A DNA stretch of 64,000 bases. Origin: Bradyrhizobium sp. Arg816 (GTDB taxonomy: Bacteria; Pseudomonadota; Alphaproteobacteria; Rhizobiales; Xanthobacteraceae). Location: positions 186,001 to 250,000 of the forward strand of contig NZ_JAPRAQ010000005.1 in NCBI RefSeq assembly GCF_029989365.1, written 5' to 3'. The notes beneath the pieces were generated by a model. It did no database searches, was not told the origin of the DNA, and was given only the letters and a program-made list of their open reading frames with translations. This document shows positions 61,499 to 64,000 of the stretch, in pieces (the first letter of the stretch is position 1; each line of letters starts with the position of its first letter). The position numbers and the translations under genes are program-made.

Positions 61499-61946
61499 TC
61501 AGGTTTCCGGAGCCTGGTGGGGGCGAGCCGTGAGTTGCAGGAGGGTAGCGGCCGGGCGGCGCCCTGCCTTAGCACACTTGCTGCAGCGAAGCCGCCCAGC
61601 TAGGTCGTGTACGGCAGTGGTTGGCGGATGGCGCAGCGCCGCCAAGTCGACGTCCCGCCGAGTCTTGCAGCGCGAGCATTCGATCTCGATCCATGAGTAG
61701 CCACCGTTCACGGCTTGGTCGATGGACGGCGACGGGTCGATCGGGCCGCCGTCGGCCCACATGCGCTCGTTCCAGGACTCGCAGAGTAGCTTGTCGGCCT
61801 CGCGGATCAGTGCCTCGCCTTCTGCCCTGGCGCTCTTCGGAGCGTCGCGCCAAGACCGTCGTCATCGCTCGCGACTTCGACAGCTCTTTCGCAAGAGCCT
61901 TGCGGTCTCCTCCGGAGAGAGGCGTTGGATGATAGCGAGGAGCCAT
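61499..61946 (-). pseudogene. Zinc-ribbon gene split by a frameshift
   Basis: The 5' part (MAPRYHPTPLSGGDRKALAK, ELSKSRAMTTVLARRSEER) is in one frame. The 3' part ([57 protein letters not shown]), with two Cys-x2-Cys pairs, is in another. Removing one base in GCGCCAGGGC near 61835 joins them into a ~148-residue zinc-binding protein. Decay or assembly indel. Confidence 0.65.
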
Positions 61947-61980
61947 CTGTATAACCTGGCGTCAGACGGCACCGGCACAG

Positions 61981-62385
61981 CTACTCGAACGAAGGCCAGC
62001 AACCGTCTTCCTCATGGAGGCCGGTGCGCTCCGTGCAGGTGTTGTTCAGCAGACGCTGGCCTACCTCTCGCCAGATTGCGCCAGCCCCGTAGAAGCGAGT
62101 GGCGTCTGCCTTCTGAATTTCCACGATCCGCTCGCAGCGGCTGCAGGTGACGCGCAGCACGTGACGGCTGATCTCAGACAGTTTGTGTGCCTGGATCGGC
62201 TTTTCGGCGCGAACGGCATCGGCGCGGGCTTCCCCGAGAAGCGACGCCCAGTACGCAGCTGGCAAGTCGTCGGCTGGACCGACGGCCGGCGTGGAAGGGG
62301 TGTTCTTGCCGACGGCAAGGGTATTGGCCAGCTTCTGGATCTGTTTCATGGTCGGAAAGCGCCAACTAGCGGGTCGGTCGGTCAT
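61981..62385 (-). CDS. Small zinc-ribbon-like protein
   Basis: 134 residues from MTDRPASW. A helical N-terminus, then VLRVTCSRCERIVEIQKADA, RFYGAGAIWREVGQRLLNNT and C-terminal Cys/His (CTERTGLHEEDGCW), i.e. a Cys-x2-Cys..Cys..Cys treble-clef-like site. It is close in style to the adjacent frameshifted zinc-ribbon gene. MKQIQKLAN (ATG 62349) is an alternative start. Function unknown. Confidence 0.65.
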   Translation of the reverse strand: MTDRPASWRFPTMKQIQKLANTLAVGKNTPSTPAVGPADDLPAAYWASLLGEARADAVRAEKPIQAHKLSEISRHVLRVTCSRCERIVEIQKADATRFYGAGAIWREVGQRLLNNTCTERTGLHEEDGCWPSFE

Positions 62386-62525
62386 GGTCAGAGTAGAACA
62401 TAACAAGAACAAATGGTCGAATCTGGTTCTCAGAAAAATGCTTCGGACCGCCTGGCCGTTTGTCGGAACTGGTCGCGGTCGTTCGTCTTGAATCCGAGAC
62501 GCCCTAGACCGGAGTTCTGCGTACC

Positions 62526-63557
62526 ATGGCCCCGCGCGCCAACTGGAAAGGCTTTTTGAGGCTCTCCCTGGTCACCTGTCCGGTGGCTCTGTATCCGGCG
62601 ACCTCGGAGAGTGAGAAGGTCTCGTTCAACCAGCTCAACCGGGCGACGGGCCATCGGATCAAATACCTGAAGGTCGATGCGGATACCGGCGACGAGGTAC
62701 CCAACGAGGACATCGTCAAGGGCTACCAGCTTGAAAAGGACCAATTCATCGAGGTGACGAAGGAGGAGCTCGAAGAGATCGCATTGGAGTCGACGCGAAC
62801 CATTGAGATCGACGAGTTCGTCAATAGATCCGAAATCGACCCGAGGTATCTGATCCGTCCCTACTACCTGCGTCCCGACGGCAAGGTTGGTCACGACGCC
62901 TTTGCCGTGATCCGCGAGACCATACGCGAGATGGACAAGGTTGCGATCGGGCGGGTCGTGCTGACCAATCGCGAACACATCATCGCTCTCGAACCGCGCG
63001 AAAAGGGCTTGATCGGTACCCTGCTGCGCTATCCCTACGAGGTCCGCGATCCGGCGGAGTATTTCGACGAAATCCAGGACGTCAAAGTCACAAAGGACAT
63101 GCTGGATCTCGCGAAGCACATCGTGAACCAGAAGGCGGGGACGTTCGACCCTGGGAAGTTCGAAGACCACTATGAAACCGCACTGATAGACCTGATCAAC
63201 CAGAAGCGCTCGGGCAAGACCATCCGCCCGAAGGAGCGGCCCAAAGGCGAAAACGTCGTCGATCTGATGGAGGCGCTGCGGCAGAGCGTCGGTCGGGAGG
63301 GCGCGCCGGCGAAGGCGAGCAAGCCCGCCAAGAAGCCGCGCAAGGCGGCGGCGGGTCAGAAAGAGATGTTGATGTCGATCAAGGCAAGAAGCCGGCGAAG
63401 GAAGCAGCGGCGAAGAAGCCCGCGACGGGCCAGCGGCGGAAGTCGGCTTAGGCGACTGATGTCAGGCACTGGTGGCGCTTCAGGAAAGCGCGAATTTCCT
63501 CGATCGTCCGCTGCGGCCCAACGCGCGATAGGGTGCTTCGACTGGACGCTGCGATGA
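62526..63557 (+). CDS. ku: Non-homologous end-joining protein Ku
   Basis: A Ku-type DNA-end-binding protein. Core ~1-250: WKGFLRLSLVTCPVALYPA, VSFNQLNRATGHRIKY, IDEFVNRSEIDPRYLIRPYY, ALEPREKGLIGTLLRYPYEV, all canonical bacterial Ku. From ~280 the frame reads RRRKQRRRSPRRASGGSR, whereas another frame gives GKKPAKEAAAKKPATGQRRK followed by TAG at 63449, the Lys-rich tail expected of Ku. One missing base near 63380 would restore it. No ligD is seen in the window. Confidence 0.92.
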   Translation: MAPRANWKGFLRLSLVTCPVALYPATSESEKVSFNQLNRATGHRIKYLKVDADTGDEVPNEDIVKGYQLEKDQFIEVTKEELEEIALESTRTIEIDEFVNRSEIDPRYLIRPYYLRPDGKVGHDAFAVIRETIREMDKVAIGRVVLTNREHIIALEPREKGLIGTLLRYPYEVRDPAEYFDEIQDVKVTKDMLDLAKHIVNQKAGTFDPGKFEDHYETALIDLINQKRSGKTIRPKERPKGENVVDLMEALRQSVGREGAPAKASKPAKKPRKAAAGQKEMLMSIKARSRRRKQRRRSPRRASGGSRLRRLMSGTGGASGKREFPRSSAAAQRAIGCFDWTLR

Positions 63558-64000
63558 CCTTCACGATCGGCATCATCTCGGATACGCACGGCCTGCTTAG
63601 GCCGGAGGCTCTTCGCTTGCTGGCCCACGTCGACCACATCATTCACGGCGGCGACATCGGCGATCCCGAGATCATCACCGCGCTACGGAGAGTTGCCCCC
63701 GTCACGGCGATCAGGGGGAACGTAGACACGGGCGAGTGGGCCACCGAATTTGCCGAAACCGAGCTCGTGCGGCTCGCCGGACGGTTGTTCTACGTTCTGC
63801 ACGACCGCAATGTCCTGCAGGTCGATCCCGTAGCTGAGGGCATCGATGTCATTGTTTCCGGCCACTCCCATATGCCGAATATCGCTACCGTCGATGGCGT
63901 ACTCTACGTGAATCCCGGCAGCGCGGGGCGCAGACGTTTCAAGCTACCGATCACGCTTGCGAGCCTCGAAGTCGCGCCCGACGGACTGAACCCGATCATC
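63554..64000 (+). CDS. YfcE/MJ0936-type metallophosphoesterase, 3' end cut by window
   Basis: 149 residues visible. Motifs: GIISDTHGLL (Asp/His metal ligands), IIHGGDIGDP, IRGNVDTGE, VVSHSH-type IVSGHSHMP and VNPGSAGRRR. This is the calcineurin-like MJ0936/YfcE subgroup, phosphodiesterases of small size (~160-180 residues). ATG 63554 overlaps the extended Ku frame; after correction of the Ku frameshift there would be a ~100-bp gap. Substrate unknown. Confidence 0.88.
   Translation, partial: MTFTIGIISDTHGLLRPEALRLLAHVDHIIHGGDIGDPEIITALRRVAPVTAIRGNVDTGEWATEFAETELVRLAGRLFYVLHDRNVLQVDPVAEGIDVIVSGHSHMPNIATVDGVLYVNPGSAGRRRFKLPITLASLEVAPDGLNPII

Overview
The window looks like a chromosomal stretch of a Bradyrhizobium-type alphaproteobacterium. 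This rests on high GC, the style of the small secreted proteins, the Ku and SOS-peptidase genes, FixK-type boxes, and an acidic AIDA-like repeat protein. Species was not determined; this is inference from family resemblance.

Layout. 1-4.2 kb is ordinary chromosome: the end of a large repeat-rich surface/secreted protein, a TRAP-transporter binding protein, an LTXXQ (Spy/CpxP-like) periplasmic protein and an intact tRNA-Lys(CUU). A tyrosine integrase and a small HTH (excisionase-like) gene abut the 3' end of that tRNA, so an integrated genomic island starts here. I found no second copy of the tRNA 3' end, so the far attachment site lies outside the window or is lost. 4.2-16 kb carries mobile-element core functions: int/xis, a DUF927-type P-loop ATPase, an HUH endonuclease with Rep-like motifs, XRE and DUF3768 genes, two paralogues of an unrecognised family, a possible endonuclease III-like protein and a second, short tyrosine recombinase.

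16-47 kb is an accessory region of conflict or defence-type modules: DUF5131; two trypsin-like proteases (one coupled to a DUF6602-type nuclease); an EVE-like/GIY-YIG-like fusion; a DUF6615-like protein; a SAM-cyclase-AAA-TPR protein; a membrane NACHT-like ATPase coupled to a secreted partner; a CHAT protease coupled to a one-TM protein; and a beta-solenoid membrane protein. Several of these modules are separated by a fixed-length (31-32 bp) inverted-repeat site with arms ACTGATAAG/CTTATCAGT. The first site is 75 bp from the short tyrosine recombinase and the last is at 47.0 kb. I saw no clean copy outside 16.1-47.1 kb. This cassette-like layout is the most unusual feature.

47-64 kb is a mosaic of gene remnants, two MITE-like families, an IS256-family remnant and Bradyrhizobium-type housekeeping or accessory genes (CorA with a frameshift, ICMT-like methyltransferase, small secreted proteins, a FixK-box-preceded DASS-type transporter operon, SRAP peptidase, Ku, and a phosphoesterase cut by the window end). 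Several conserved genes (24.9, 50.8, 61.8 and 63.4 kb) carry single-base frameshifts, so either decay or assembly indels must be considered.
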